Below, one piece after another: positions 8,522 through 17,760 of a stretch of 64,000 nucleotides of DNA. The first letter of the stretch is position 1. Each line of letters begins with the position of its first letter. The stretch spans positions 4,008,263 to 4,072,262 of the forward strand of contig NZ_LT840184.1 of the NCBI RefSeq assembly GCF_900177425.1. Reading direction: 5' to 3'. A model generated the notes under the pieces. The model saw only the letters and a list, made by a program, of their open reading frames with translations. It made no database searches and was not told the DNA's origin. The DNA comes from Paenibacillus uliginis N3/975. Lineage in GTDB: Bacteria; Bacillota; Bacilli; Paenibacillales; Paenibacillaceae. Both the position numbers and the translations under genes were made by a program.

Positions 8522-11185
8522 TTATTCTCCATTCCTTTTAAGGATCTCAATATAACCTTCGGTCCCGTTAACTCTAATCCAATCCCCATCCTTCACTAAT
8601 TCAGTTGCGTTATCGATGCCTACCACGGCGGGAATACCGTATTCTCTGGCTATAACAGCACCATGCGTCATCATTCCCCCAACCTCCATAACCAACCCTT
8701 TGGACGCGTTAAAGAGGGGTGTCCATCCCGGGTCCGTAAATGGGGCAATTAAGATCTCGCCCGGGCTCAGGTTTGCTTCGTCCGCCTTAAGTACAACCTT
8801 GGCATAGCCTTCGACAATGCCAGCAGATACAGGTGTTCCAAGAAGTGCCCCTTCCGGTGCATTGGCATTGCTCCGCTTCCCTGTAATGATTTCCCCTTCG
8901 CTTGTAATCACTCGTGGAGGTGTACGTTTTTGGTCCTGCTCCATTTGCCTCATTCTTGATTCCACTATTTTTTGAGCATCTACATGTTCATCGCCCTTTA
9001 CAAGATTGAAGAGCTCGGAGAGTGTCAGATAAAACACGTCGGATGGCAGCTTCAAGACCCCTCCGTTTACAAGCCTCTGTCCTTCTTCCAACATGGCAGT
9101 TCGAAATATTTCGAGATACTGCACCATCGTATATTTAGGCCATTCACGCAGCCCCATCACGTTCCGGAAAATACGAATCCACCTTGTCATAATCTTCGCT
9201 TTCATAAGTCCTCCAGGAGTTTTGCGAAGCTTGGCTATGATATCCCTAGCTGTTTCTTCTGCTTCAATCATCCCCGCATTAAAGCGTGCTCGATGCTCTC
9301 CCTGCCTGAGACCATGAAGCTGATTTAGAATAGAAGGGACAAGTAAAGTCGGATCATCCTTCCATCTCACATTTTGCACATCAATCTCTCCGGGGCATCT
9401 CATACCGTATTCCTCCATAAAGAGCATAAACTCTTTGGTGAAAACCCCATTCTTATCTGTTTCTTTAAGGTCTTCGTAAAAACGATCAGCTGTCGCTACT
9501 TTGAGGTACTCTGCAATCTCAGGATTCTGCCGGGCGATGTCTGCCAAATCCCCAATCCGGAGACCCATTTCCGACGTCACATTACCGGGTAAAGATTTGT
9601 TTAACAGACTTACGCTATGGTCATCCCCCAGCCATTTTTTTGACAAGTACTGAATTCGTTTCATAGCAATCATTCCTGGCGCTACCAAAGTCGCTACATT
9701 CGTAAAAAGCGGCAACACAAAACTGCCGCAACTTTCCTGAATTCTTGCAATACGTTCAGCGCCAGAGGCATTACGGATATAAGCCTGACATTCCTGCAAA
9801 TAGCCCTGAGTTATTTTTTGAGCTCTCGGCATGGCTTCAACCGGATTTCTTATCAAAATATTTTTCAATACATTTCCGGCAATCGGGAATAACGTCTTTT
9901 TAACTTTCTTTTTTACGCCTGGGTCGACTCGATTTTGTATAAAATCCGGTCGTTGAACAAATTCCCGGAACGCACTCCCAATAAGCTCATCAACCTCGCG
10001 TAACAAGAGCGGTACAACTTTTCGGGCCTGCTTAATTTGCAGCAGCGAGGTTAAATCGATAAAGAGCCTACCTCCCGCTTCGAGCATATACTTTGATTCT
10101 GAGATGACAGACGATTTTCCAAAAGGGAACATGGTACGCCATATGGATCTGGCCATCGGACTTAGAACAGCAGGCATCATCTGCTGATGACCAAAAGAAA
10201 AGAACAAATGCAAATGTTCATCCGAAACTTTAGGAACCGGATAAAGCGATGTAATCGGACGGCTCTGCACAATGTAAAATTTCTGATCATACCAGCACCA
10301 CTCGATATCTTGTTCAGAGCCATAGTGTCTCTCAATCCGCTTTCCCAACTCAGCAAGCTCGATAATGTCTGCATCACCCAAAGCCTGAAGATCCTGCTTT
10401 TCTCTGGGAAGTTCCTCCGTCACCGTACCACCAGCTGGACTGGAGTAGATAGCCACTTTCTTGGTTGCAATTTTCTTTTGGACAATAGCTCCTTTATGTA
10501 CTTGATATAAATCAGCGGACACGATCCCTGATACGAGTGCTTCACCCAGTCCGAAGCTCGCATCCACAGATACCGTATTCCGATTTCCGTTTATCGGATC
10601 CGCCGTAAACATAATGCCCGAAACCTCTGGAAAAATCATCTCCTGCACAACAACAGACAGCAGCACGGAACGATGATCAAATCCATTTTTTGAACGGTAC
10701 ACGATAGCTCTATCGGTAAACAACGAAGCCCAGCAGCATTTTACGGATTCCAGAAACTGCTCTTTCCCCTTAACATTCAGATAGGTTTCCTGCTGTCCGG
10801 CAAAAGAAGCATCTGGTAAATCTTCCGTAGTCGCGCTGGAACGAACAGCATAGGCTTTGTCTGTACCTAGCTGCCCCCACGCCTTCAAGATGGAAACTTG
10901 TATGGATTCCGGAATTGGAAGTTCCTTCAGATGCTCTCTGATTTGTTGACCTAATACGCGAATTTCATCCAGATTCTCATAAGAAACTTGATCCAGTAAA
11001 CGAAAAAAATGATCCATCCTCTCACTCGTCTGAATGAAAGCAAAATAAGCAGAAGTGGTGATACAAAAGCCTTGTGGCACTGGAAAACCGGCCTTTGTCA
11101 TTTCGCCAAGATTAGCACCCTTCCCCCCAACGTATGGTATGGAATTTTGATCAATTTCATGGAAGAGCAATACATGGTTACTCAT
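8522..11185 (-). CDS. rph: PEP-synthase-family enzyme, probable rifamycin phosphotransferase
   Basis: An 887-residue protein from MSNHVLLFHEID; AAGGAAGG lies 8 bases before this ATG, so the frame start 8 codons earlier is rejected. The N-terminal ATP-binding domain (about 1-320) has YVGGKGANLGEM, YAVRSSATTEDLPDASFAGQQ and EVSGIMFTADP. A long middle domain (330-770) corresponds to the rifamycin-binding part. The C-terminal swivel domain has GGMMTHGAVIAREYGIPAVVG, with His841 as the phospho-carrier. Size and order match Rph enzymes (about 870 residues), which inactivate rifamycins by ATP-dependent phosphorylation and release phosphate plus AMP. A related PEP-synthase-like enzyme of unknown substrate cannot be excluded. 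Confidence 0.8.
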   Translation of the reverse strand: MSNHVLLFHEIDQNSIPYVGGKGANLGEMTKAGFPVPQGFCITTSAYFAFIQTSERMDHFFRLLDQVSYENLDEIRVLGQQIREHLKELPIPESIQVSILKAWGQLGTDKAYAVRSSATTEDLPDASFAGQQETYLNVKGKEQFLESVKCCWASLFTDRAIVYRSKNGFDHRSVLLSVVVQEMIFPEVSGIMFTADPINGNRNTVSVDASFGLGEALVSGIVSADLYQVHKGAIVQKKIATKKVAIYSSPAGGTVTEELPREKQDLQALGDADIIELAELGKRIERHYGSEQDIEWCWYDQKFYIVQSRPITSLYPVPKVSDEHLHLFFSFGHQQMMPAVLSPMARSIWRTMFPFGKSSVISESKYMLEAGGRLFIDLTSLLQIKQARKVVPLLLREVDELIGSAFREFVQRPDFIQNRVDPGVKKKVKKTLFPIAGNVLKNILIRNPVEAMPRAQKITQGYLQECQAYIRNASGAERIARIQESCGSFVLPLFTNVATLVAPGMIAMKRIQYLSKKWLGDDHSVSLLNKSLPGNVTSEMGLRIGDLADIARQNPEIAEYLKVATADRFYEDLKETDKNGVFTKEFMLFMEEYGMRCPGEIDVQNVRWKDDPTLLVPSILNQLHGLRQGEHRARFNAGMIEAEETARDIIAKLRKTPGGLMKAKIMTRWIRIFRNVMGLREWPKYTMVQYLEIFRTAMLEEGQRLVNGGVLKLPSDVFYLTLSELFNLVKGDEHVDAQKIVESRMRQMEQDQKRTPPRVITSEGEIITGKRSNANAPEGALLGTPVSAGIVEGYAKVVLKADEANLSPGEILIAPFTDPGWTPLFNASKGLVMEVGGMMTHGAVIAREYGIPAVVGIDNATELVKDGDWIRVNGTEGYIEILKRNGE

Positions 11186-11558
11186 TGGATTCGCCTTCCT
11201 TTTGTTCAATGATTTCTGAATCCATTTAAAAATAGATCAATCAACTGTCGCTTCCCTTGATTAAAAGCCTATTTTTCAGAGCTGTCTATGTCAGAAATCA
11301 GAAAACAGAGTATCAAAATATAAAATTATTGCTAATCGACTAAAGTAAATTCAGTCCTTCAAGATACAGGGTATCCAAAAAAGGGGAAATTGGATCTTAT
11401 GGCATCATATTAGATCATGCAAGAAAACATCCATTCCATTCTAAGAACGACAAAAAAAGCCGCAACCTATAAGCAGCTTTATAGTCGTCGAGCAGTTTCA
11501 CACCAACACCAACGGTTCACATGATTGTGGATGAAGCACTGGAACGATCGGTGACACC
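11186..11558. other. non-coding gap upstream of the rph-like gene
   Basis: AT-rich sequence with no gene. It should hold the promoter of the rph-like gene. I do not see the conserved inverted repeat known as the rifamycin-associated element. The terminator of the next gene lies at 11452-11481. Confidence 0.4.
11452..11481 (-). terminator. weak intrinsic terminator
   Basis: On the minus strand AGCTGC faces GCGGCT around the loop TTATAGGTT, then TTTTTTT. It is about 80 bases downstream of the stop at 11559. Confidence 0.55.
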
Positions 11559-12011
11559 CTATATCTTTTGCGACTGCTTAAATAAGTAATGAAGAAAAAG
11601 ACTTGTGACTGCGATGCGATAGCGCTTCTCAAGCGGGACAGAGTTAACATCCTTCAGAAACTGTAAAATATCGTCACTATGCACTTTGGAATATAGTGCC
11701 AAGGTATCGATTGTAATATCATAGACGTGATTCAAGCCTTCAATAATAGCCCTGACCCTATCGTTTTCATCAACCTTCTCCATGCCTATAGATAGCATCG
11801 TAATTAGTTCCAATAAGGAATTAAAGTCTTTTCTAAGATCAATAGATACATCCATGTCACCGTTTGCAAAGCCCGTTATTACATTTTCATCAATTCCAGT
11901 AATTTTGCTTAATGAATGTGGTGTAATTAGATAGGTGTTCATCGTGTTATTTAGTAAAGCTCTAAATTCATCGTCTCCACATGTACTGCCTAATACTTCA
12001 ACAGAAACCAT
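11559..12011 (-). CDS. small protein with an XRE-like helix-turn-helix segment
   Basis: A 150-residue protein; AAAGGAAG lies 8 bases before the ATG. Residues about 24-52 (MNTYLITPHSLSKITGIDENVI, then GFANGD) resemble a helix-turn-helix of the Cro/CI type. The rest is helical and acidic (LLELITMLSIGMEKVDENDRVRAII) and could be a dimerisation or sensor part. Similar HTH-plus-helix proteins occur singly in Bacillales genomes. The target is unknown. Confidence 0.55.
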   Translation of the reverse strand: MVSVEVLGSTCGDDEFRALLNNTMNTYLITPHSLSKITGIDENVITGFANGDMDVSIDLRKDFNSLLELITMLSIGMEKVDENDRVRAIIEGLNHVYDITIDTLALYSKVHSDDILQFLKDVNSVPLEKRYRIAVTSLFLHYLFKQSQKI

Positions 12012-12131
12012 GACAGCCGCTTCCTTTCGTAACGTAAATAGAAATGCCTTTGACTATAGTAAGCGCCTGTTCGGACTTTCACTCTATAGGTGGCCCTGTT
12101 GATTTATAGTACTCATTTGTGTTTAGTTCTA

Positions 12132-12821
12132 TCATTGTTTATGACCCACCTCTTCCAAAATCACTTTTATTGCATTCAAGTTATCGATTACATATTTAGG
12201 CTCTTCAATATTGTCTCCCCAACCCATAAAGCCCTTTAACCATATCGCATTAAGTCCTGCATTTACCGCTCCCTGTATATCATTCATCGGATGGTCACCA
12301 ACATACCAACTACCTCGGGGATTGACGTTCAATCTTTCAAGTGCAAGTTCAAATATCCGTTTATCTGGTTTCTTCAGCTTTACTTCATCCGACACTATAA
12401 TCGTATCAAAATAGCTTCTTAACATAACTTGATCTATTTTTGAGTTTTGAGTGTGTACAGAACCATTTGTAATTAAGCCTAGCTTTATATCCTTTTGTTT
12501 TAAGTAATCTAGTATTTCGAAAGCTCCGTCCATAAGAACCGTATGTTTATAAAATTCAGAAAACCATGGTTCCAATAAATCTTTAACGGTTATTTCAGAA
12601 TTTTTCATTGGCAAAGTAGTTAACAGTTCTTCATAAAGCTCACCTCTTTTACGATAACCATCTCGATCTGCTATTCGTATATATTCGATGATTTCATTTC
12701 TATGTAGTGTATCAGTGGTTACTACAAATTGATCAATAAACCATTCCGAATATTTCATGAAAGCATTCTTTCGATTAACAAGTGTATTGTCCAAGTCAAA
12801 GATCACGGCTTCTACTGTCAT
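12132..12821 (-). CDS. HAD-superfamily hydrolase
   Basis: About 229 residues from MTVEAVIFDLDNTLVN. This ATG has AAAGGA at proper spacing; the ATG two codons earlier would sit only 2 bases from it. Motif I is DLDNT (nucleophile and acid/base aspartates), motif II is LGLITNGS, motif III is the lysine of VKLKKPDKRIF, and motif IV is YVGDHPMNDIQGA. An alpha-helical cap (about 15-90) places it with subfamily I HADs such as the YjjG/YsaA-like phosphatases that act on nucleotides or small phosphates. It leads a run of small enzymes on this strand; the substrate is unknown. Confidence 0.88.
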   Translation of the reverse strand: MTVEAVIFDLDNTLVNRKNAFMKYSEWFIDQFVVTTDTLHRNEIIEYIRIADRDGYRKRGELYEELLTTLPMKNSEITVKDLLEPWFSEFYKHTVLMDGAFEILDYLKQKDIKLGLITNGSVHTQNSKIDQVMLRSYFDTIIVSDEVKLKKPDKRIFELALERLNVNPRGSWYVGDHPMNDIQGAVNAGLNAIWLKGFMGWGDNIEEPKYVIDNLNAIKVILEEVGHKQ

Positions 12822-12845
12822 CTTCATAGTCCTTTCAAGGAGTGG

Positions 12846-13385
12846 TCAGTTCCATTCCTCCGCTTTTAATCCATAAATTACTCTATTAAGAAACCTTCCA
12901 TTAATATATTCATAATCTCTTAGTTCACCTTCACGTTTGAATCCGAGATTTTCTGGAATAGCACGGCTCTTCATGTTCTCTGTAGCGACTCCTATTTCAA
13001 CTTTATTCAACTTAAGCTCATCAAAAGCATACTGAATTAGCTCTTTTACAGAATTAAAAATAATTCCTTTGCCCTCACATTCTTTACCTAGCCAATATCC
13101 AATTTCCGTTTTTTTATTCTCTCGATCTATATATAAATAGCCTATAGAACCCACTAATTCGTTGTTATTCCATATTCCTAACCAGTACCCTTCATCCTGA
13201 GCATATCGCATACGTGTTCTCTCAATAAAAGCTTTAGAATCATCCGCTTGTAAAGTAACACTCGGAAACTTCAGCCACTCACCAAGGTGAGTCCGATTTC
13301 GATCGATTAAGTCATATAATTTTTCTGCATCCTTGATCTCAAATAACGACAGAAAAATAGAATCATCTATTTCATATTTAAACAT
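12846..13385 (-). CDS. GNAT acetyltransferase, RimL/YdaF-like
   Basis: A 179-residue protein. It has the DSIFLSLFEIKDAEKLYDLIDRN opening, GYWLGKECEGKGIIFNSVKEL as the acetyl-CoA site (the usual Q/R-x-x-G-x-G/A loop is present as CEGKGI) and ENMKSRAIPENLGFKREGEL near the end. It resembles ribosomal-protein serine N-acetyltransferases of Bacillales (YdaF type). It lies 24 bases before the HAD gene and 6 bases after the NUDIX gene, so the three may share a transcript. Confidence 0.88.
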   Translation of the reverse strand: MFKYEIDDSIFLSLFEIKDAEKLYDLIDRNRTHLGEWLKFPSVTLQADDSKAFIERTRMRYAQDEGYWLGIWNNNELVGSIGYLYIDRENKKTEIGYWLGKECEGKGIIFNSVKELIQYAFDELKLNKVEIGVATENMKSRAIPENLGFKREGELRDYEYINGRFLNRVIYGLKAEEWN

Positions 13386-13391
13386 TTCTGA

Positions 13392-13853
13392 TCATCCCCA
13401 CCCCATGTTGTCGAATAAGTCTTTAATATCAACACTGTGTTTCTGTGTGTTCTTCCGATTGTATTCATTCCACTTGTTTAATGCGGTATAAAACATCTCT
13501 CCAAAATTCAGCCCTTCTGGTAATTGATCGACGAATTTAATTTCATCAATTTCATAATTAGGTAGGTCGGACATACTCTCTATTCCCGCAAAAAATACCA
13601 TGCCATGATTCCCATTCAACATCGTTATTCCAAATGCCTCTAATTCAAATTGAGTCGCACCTGTTTCTTCATATAGCTCTCTACTTGCAGTAAAAAGTAA
13701 TGATTCACCTGGCTCTCTATTGCCACCAGGAATTTCCCAGCCGCCACGTTTTTTATTTCTTATAATGATCAATTGGTCATTAAATTCCGCAATCAATATA
13801 ACAAATTTAATGAAGTCATCATTAATTTCATTTAATTCATACCATGGAGTCAT
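13392..13853 (-). CDS. NUDIX hydrolase
   Basis: A 153-residue protein with a full NUDIX box at about residues 44-67: GNREPGESLLFTASRELYEE followed by TGA, matching G-x5-E-x7-RE-U-x-EE-x-G-U. Members hydrolyse nucleoside diphosphates linked to another moiety, often oxidised nucleotides. GAGGATG precedes the ATG. It lies between two GNAT genes on the same strand. The substrate is not predictable. Confidence 0.9.
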   Translation of the reverse strand: MTPWYELNEINDDFIKFVILIAEFNDQLIIIRNKKRGGWEIPGGNREPGESLLFTASRELYEETGATQFELEAFGITMLNGNHGMVFFAGIESMSDLPNYEIDEIKFVDQLPEGLNFGEMFYTALNKWNEYNRKNTQKHSVDIKDLFDNMGWG

Positions 13854-13875
13854 ATTTTACTCATCCTCGTTGTTT

Positions 13876-14448
13876 CTATTCTATAGAATAATCTTTATCT
13901 ATCTTCTTTCTCATGAACAATGCAATTTCCTCATTACCGTTATCTAGATTGGTATAAAAAGATAAGTCGACTCCTTCGATCATAAAGCCACATTGTTTAT
14001 AAAAATGTATGGCCGGCGCATTCGTATTCTGTGTTTCCAGTGTAACGGCTCGGAATCCGTTCTCTTCAGCTAAATCAATCATTCTATTCATTAATATACT
14101 TCCATAGGATTTTCTTCTATAGTTCTCGTGAACCTGAAAATGCCACAGCAATAACGTGTTATTCCACAACTGTGGTTCGGCGATGGCAATCGCTGCTAGC
14201 TTGTTATCTAAATAAAGCCCCAGCGAATACCCCAGCTTAACAAGCTTCTGATACCGATCAAGGTCATCGTCATCATTCAATTCTTGCTTAACATACGGCT
14301 TATCAAGATTAATTAGATTCAATTGCAAAGAAAATGTATGTAATGTTTCTTCTTTGGTCACTTCATACTTTTGATTAGATGTGTAACCAAATATCCCAAG
14401 AGAGTTCAATTCTTCAATTGACAGATCGTATATCTTCTTTATTTCCAT
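13876..14448 (-). CDS. GNAT acetyltransferase
   Basis: A 190-residue protein. The acetyl-CoA loop is in HENYRRKSYGSILMNRMIDLA (R-R-K-S-Y-G), followed by FRAVTLETQNTNAPAIHFYK and QCGFMIEGVD, the classic C-terminal half of the fold. GAGG precedes the ATG. It lies 22 bases upstream of the NUDIX gene on the same strand. The substrate is unknown. Confidence 0.88.
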   Translation of the reverse strand: MEIKKIYDLSIEELNSLGIFGYTSNQKYEVTKEETLHTFSLQLNLINLDKPYVKQELNDDDDLDRYQKLVKLGYSLGLYLDNKLAAIAIAEPQLWNNTLLLWHFQVHENYRRKSYGSILMNRMIDLAEENGFRAVTLETQNTNAPAIHFYKQCGFMIEGVDLSFYTNLDNGNEEIALFMRKKIDKDYSIE

Positions 14449-14516
14449 TGGATTTACCTCGTTGTATTTTAAATATCGTCTTGGTCATTATCGTGTCAAA
14501 ACTTTGTTAGGCGATA

Positions 14517-15044
14517 TCACGACTTCCCAGCAGCGATTAACTCCTCCATCTTAAAAAGTGAGTGTACTTTAAGTCCGATCTCTTCTAAGTTCCTTCTTCC
14601 TTCCGGATTTCGTTCAATTACGCATATCATATCTTCAACTATGGCTCCTGCACTCCGTAAGTCATTGGCACTTAGTATGACTTGTCCTCCAGTTGTTACA
14701 ACATCTTCAATAATGCAAATTCTCTTACCTTCTATGTTAGTTCCTTCTGCTAACTTGCATGTTCCATATTCCTTAGCTTTCTTTCTCACAAATGCAGCTG
14801 GTATGTTAGATTTCAAGGAAAGAGCTGTAGCTATAGGTATCCCGCCCATTTCAAGCCCTGCCAGCACTTCGATACCATCTGGTATCAATAAAGCTAATTG
14901 ATCAGCCACTTTAGATAACACTGCAGGATTGGATTCAAACAAATACTTATCGAAATATTCATTCGAGATTTGACCAGATCTAAGAGTGAAAGTTCCTGTT
15001 AAATGCGCTACTTCATAGATTTCTTTTGCTAAATTGTTATCCAT
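14517..15044 (-). CDS. pyrE: orotate phosphoribosyltransferase-like protein (stand-alone PyrE paralogue)
   Basis: A 175-residue protein with the type I PRTase PRPP-binding motif CIIEDVVTTGGQ and upstream VRKKAKEYGT, both diagnostic of orotate phosphoribosyltransferase (orotate plus PRPP to OMP, the fifth step of UMP synthesis). The N-terminal GTFTLRSGQISNEYFDKYLF corresponds to the hood region with the usual SG-x-S-x-Y-x-D. It is shorter than typical bacterial PyrE (about 205-215). No other pyr gene is nearby, so it is probably a second, specialised copy. GAGGAGG precedes the ATG. Confidence 0.82.
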   Translation of the reverse strand: MDNNLAKEIYEVAHLTGTFTLRSGQISNEYFDKYLFESNPAVLSKVADQLALLIPDGIEVLAGLEMGGIPIATALSLKSNIPAAFVRKKAKEYGTCKLAEGTNIEGKRICIIEDVVTTGGQVILSANDLRSAGAIVEDMICVIERNPEGRRNLEEIGLKVHSLFKMEELIAAGKS

Positions 15045-15084
15045 AATGTCCTCCTCGATTTCTTTCTAAAGTAGTTACCAACTC

Positions 15085-15593
15085 TTATATATCAACTTCT
15101 GCATCCACAAAATATTTCCCCTTCACACCGTAAATAACTTTATACAGCTCGTCCCTTACTCTTTTTTCTTCTGTTGTATCTGTCCACCAGTTGTTTGCCT
15201 GTCCTAACTTCCGATCATCTGGACACCATACATATTCATACCACGGAGACATAAACGTCTTTAACAATAAAAGACATCGACGCATGTGCCCTGGCGCGCT
15301 AACTAACAATAAACGATTTATTTTTTCTAATCCTACAGCACGATCAAGTACCATAAGTGAAGCCAAAATATTCTCTTTTGTATGGTTTGATACTTGTTCT
15401 ATAAGAATTGATTCAGCAGGCACTCCAAGTTTAATGGCCTCATCCCGCATAAATATGGACTCATGGGGGTTTCTTTGACCGAATCTATCTCCCCCAGTAA
15501 ACAAAATCAACGGTGCCCGACCATTCTTATATAACTCAACCGATTTCAACACTCTTTCGTTAATTTTTCAGGGTTCATATTTGAAATCAGCAA
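15085..15593 (-). pseudogene. DUF218 / YdcF-SanA-like protein, broken near the N-terminus
   Basis: The 155 downstream residues (KSVELYKNGRAPLILFTGGD, later NHTKENILASL and RLLLVSAPGHMRRCLL) are the DUF218 core. Family members begin with a strand and a VLG motif some 40-50 residues before this point. Here a good ribosome site (GGAGG, 15602-15606) and TTG start at 15593 open a frame reading LISNMNPEKLTKEC that stops at once, and the core frame resumes just after it. An internal deletion with a frame change has removed the N-terminal strand. A GTG at 15552 could start the short form but has no ribosome site. Confidence 0.65.
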
Positions 15594-15611
15594 AATAAAA
15601 ACCTCCGATCA

Positions 15612-16036
15612 TCAAAAAATGTTTCGATATTGCCATCTCATACCTGATGCATCATCAGGTCGATTCTCAAAACCAAATTTCTTATAATAAGTATTTTTAT
15701 CTTTGGCTGCAAAAAGCTGCACCATCAATATTTCATTCGTTTCACATTGATATAGCAACTTCTTTAATATCTTACTTCCAATCCCTCTTCCTTGATATTC
15801 TGTTAACACGATTAAATCGCATATAATCGCTTGAAATACGCCGTCTGAGATAATCCTTCCTATACTGACTAATTTGTCTTCTTCATACCTGACATTACAT
15901 ACCAGCTATTGTGTAAAGCCAATCCTAATTTTTCTGGCCCCTTATCCCTTATCCGTTATCCCTTCCAGCTGGCACTTTCAATTAGCTTAATAAAATCTTC
16001 CCCGCTAGGAACAAGCTCCTTATATAATATGGTCAT
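15612..16036 (-). pseudogene. GNAT acetyltransferase with two frame disruptions
   Basis: The start is intact: ATG at 16036 with GAGAGGAG upstream, giving MTILYKELVPSGEDFIKLIE and then WKG. A small repeat-rich insertion (GGATAACGGATAAGGGATAAGG, shown here only to mark the stuttered GGATAA units) introduces a stop. Reading resumes as KGPEKLGLALHNSWYV, shifts frame again, then gives NVRYEEDKLVSIGRIISDG and finally LTEYQGRGIGSKILKKLLYQ, the acetyl-CoA loop. The C-terminal 65 residues form an open frame but lack half the fold. It was a single-gene acetyltransferase and is now inactive. Confidence 0.75.
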
Positions 16037-16048
16037 CCTGGCTCCTCT

Positions 16049-16927
16049 CTATCTCTTTACTGTTCCAAAAGATATTTTCATGTTTGGAGCATATGTTAGC
16101 CAGGATTGAGGTCCAAATTCTCTAGAAAACAGTAATTCAGCCTCATGCTGATCCGAGGCTTCTTGGTGCGTTAATCCCCTATTCATTAGGTTATTTAACG
16201 TATCCTTCAAACATTCAGGTTCTTTTCCTAACCCTTCTTCTCGTAAAGAATCAAAAAGTTTTTCCTTATTTTTCAAGTCCATGTTTTGGTCTAAGAAGTT
16301 AACTCTATCGCTCACTCTGCACTCTACATTGTCTAATCCCAATTGACTTAGGATGATTGGCAGTTGTATTCCGATGTTTCCGTCTTTACCATTTAGTCTA
16401 GAATCTTCTTCAAACAATTTTTGTAATATCCCTAACCGTATGTATTGGGACTGATCAAGACTATCAACATAATAATTCGACGAATTTGCAATCCAATGAG
16501 GTTCAAAACAAATCACTTTACCGTTATCAAAGACATGGTCGATCATCTTCTGAACAATTTTCCTAGAATCAGTCATATGTAATAAAAATGCATGACAAAT
16601 AGCTATGTCATACATCGGCTGGCTATCCATTTCTTCTATATCGACTACTTTAAATTCAGTGGGATAAGGCAGGTTTAGAAATATTTCTTTTGCTCGATTG
16701 ATTAAGTCAGTACCCTTGTCAATCCCCGTGTAGGTGGACCCTTCAGGTAACAGTGGAAGGAGCTTTAGTCCGAGAAATCCGTAGCCGCATCCATAATCAA
16801 TGATGTTCACAGGCTTGTCGATCTTCCAAACTCCCTTAACCAAGAAGTCCAGATAATCATCATTGTAGTATAACCAACGAGTTTTTCTGAGATATTCGAT
16901 CTGCTTGTCCCAATAATAATCAGACAT
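16049..16927 (-). CDS. class I SAM-dependent methyltransferase
   Basis: A 292-residue protein with motif I NIIDYGCGYGFLGLKLLPLL, an acidic end of strand 2 (YTGIDKGTDLI) and motif IV region YDIAICHAFLLHM. These belong to small-molecule methyltransferases that use S-adenosylmethionine. AAGGAG precedes the ATG. The C-terminal 130 residues are an extra helical part likely to form the substrate lid. The substrate is unknown. It is followed within 12 bases by the broken GNAT gene. Confidence 0.88.
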   Translation of the reverse strand: MSDYYWDKQIEYLRKTRWLYYNDDYLDFLVKGVWKIDKPVNIIDYGCGYGFLGLKLLPLLPEGSTYTGIDKGTDLINRAKEIFLNLPYPTEFKVVDIEEMDSQPMYDIAICHAFLLHMTDSRKIVQKMIDHVFDNGKVICFEPHWIANSSNYYVDSLDQSQYIRLGILQKLFEEDSRLNGKDGNIGIQLPIILSQLGLDNVECRVSDRVNFLDQNMDLKNKEKLFDSLREEGLGKEPECLKDTLNNLMNRGLTHQEASDQHEAELLFSREFGPQSWLTYAPNMKISFGTVKR

Positions 16928-16992
16928 TTAGCAAGCTCCTTTTATTCAGTTTGTTAGCGATAATACATTAGCCTTACGAGCCTTATGAACCC

Positions 16993-17691
16993 TCACCCTC
17001 GAAGTCTTGACAGAGCTCCTTTTGCTGCTTGTTTCCCATTATGCATTCCAGATTCCGAAACCTCGATTAACTTATCTTTAGCTGGAATATATCTGTGATA
17101 TCCTAGAATTTCACAAGCTCTTTCCTGTACGTACATATCCTCATCATCTAAATATTTGACCAATGAATCGAGATGCATTTTTGGTGTTAAAGCCATGATT
17201 GAAAAAAGAAGCTGACATCTGAGATCGTCATCAAGATCATTGGAATTCAATAAATGGTTTAACTCATCAATGCTTTTCTGATCATCTTCAAGATCTTGAA
17301 GGCAACTTTCTGTTTCTACGGGGTACTCTTTTTTTAGTTCTCTCCAATCAAGATCAGGATCTTGTTCAATGGAACGAATAAATGAGCTTACACTTCTGAA
17401 GCTTGGTGAGATATCAGTTTCTTCATGGTCGATATAACAAATTTTGTATTTTAAAGGGCCTTGATAAAAGACTCCAACATAATTTGAGTTGTCATCAGTC
17501 CATAAAGGGATTATATTTTGATACACTTCAATATCAGATAAAAATTCAATAAGTTCTACGATCTCATCTGAATCCATTACTCTTAATGAAAACTCATTAG
17601 CGTTTTGTTTTTCTTTATGTAACTCCAAAATCTCTATGAAATCATTAGGTACTTCTATATTAAGTCTTGTAAATAGTTGTTTATAATACAT
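16993..17691 (-). CDS. SMI1/KNR4-domain protein with HEAT-like repeats
   Basis: A 232-residue protein. The first 130 residues fit the SMI1/KNR4 (SUKH) fold: PNDFIEILELHKEKQ, then a strand-rich middle with PLWTDDNSNYVGVFYQGPLKYKI. The C-terminal 90 residues contain HEAT-like helical pairs (LVKYLDDEDMYVQERACEILGYHR). SUKH proteins are often immunity proteins of polymorphic toxins; no toxin gene is adjacent, so this role is not supported here. AAAGGAG precedes the ATG. Confidence 0.65.
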   Translation of the reverse strand: MYYKQLFTRLNIEVPNDFIEILELHKEKQNANEFSLRVMDSDEIVELIEFLSDIEVYQNIIPLWTDDNSNYVGVFYQGPLKYKICYIDHEETDISPSFRSVSSFIRSIEQDPDLDWRELKKEYPVETESCLQDLEDDQKSIDELNHLLNSNDLDDDLRCQLLFSIMALTPKMHLDSLVKYLDDEDMYVQERACEILGYHRYIPAKDKLIEVSESGMHNGKQAAKGALSRLRG

Positions 17692-17760
17692 TTATACCGA
17701 CTCCTTTGAAGCATGATATTTATTTCTTGAGCTATGAATACTGAACCTACATTGCTTTGA

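Noticed and set aside
11186..11558. Rifamycin-associated element before the rph-like gene
   Set aside because: The expected conserved inverted repeat is not present.
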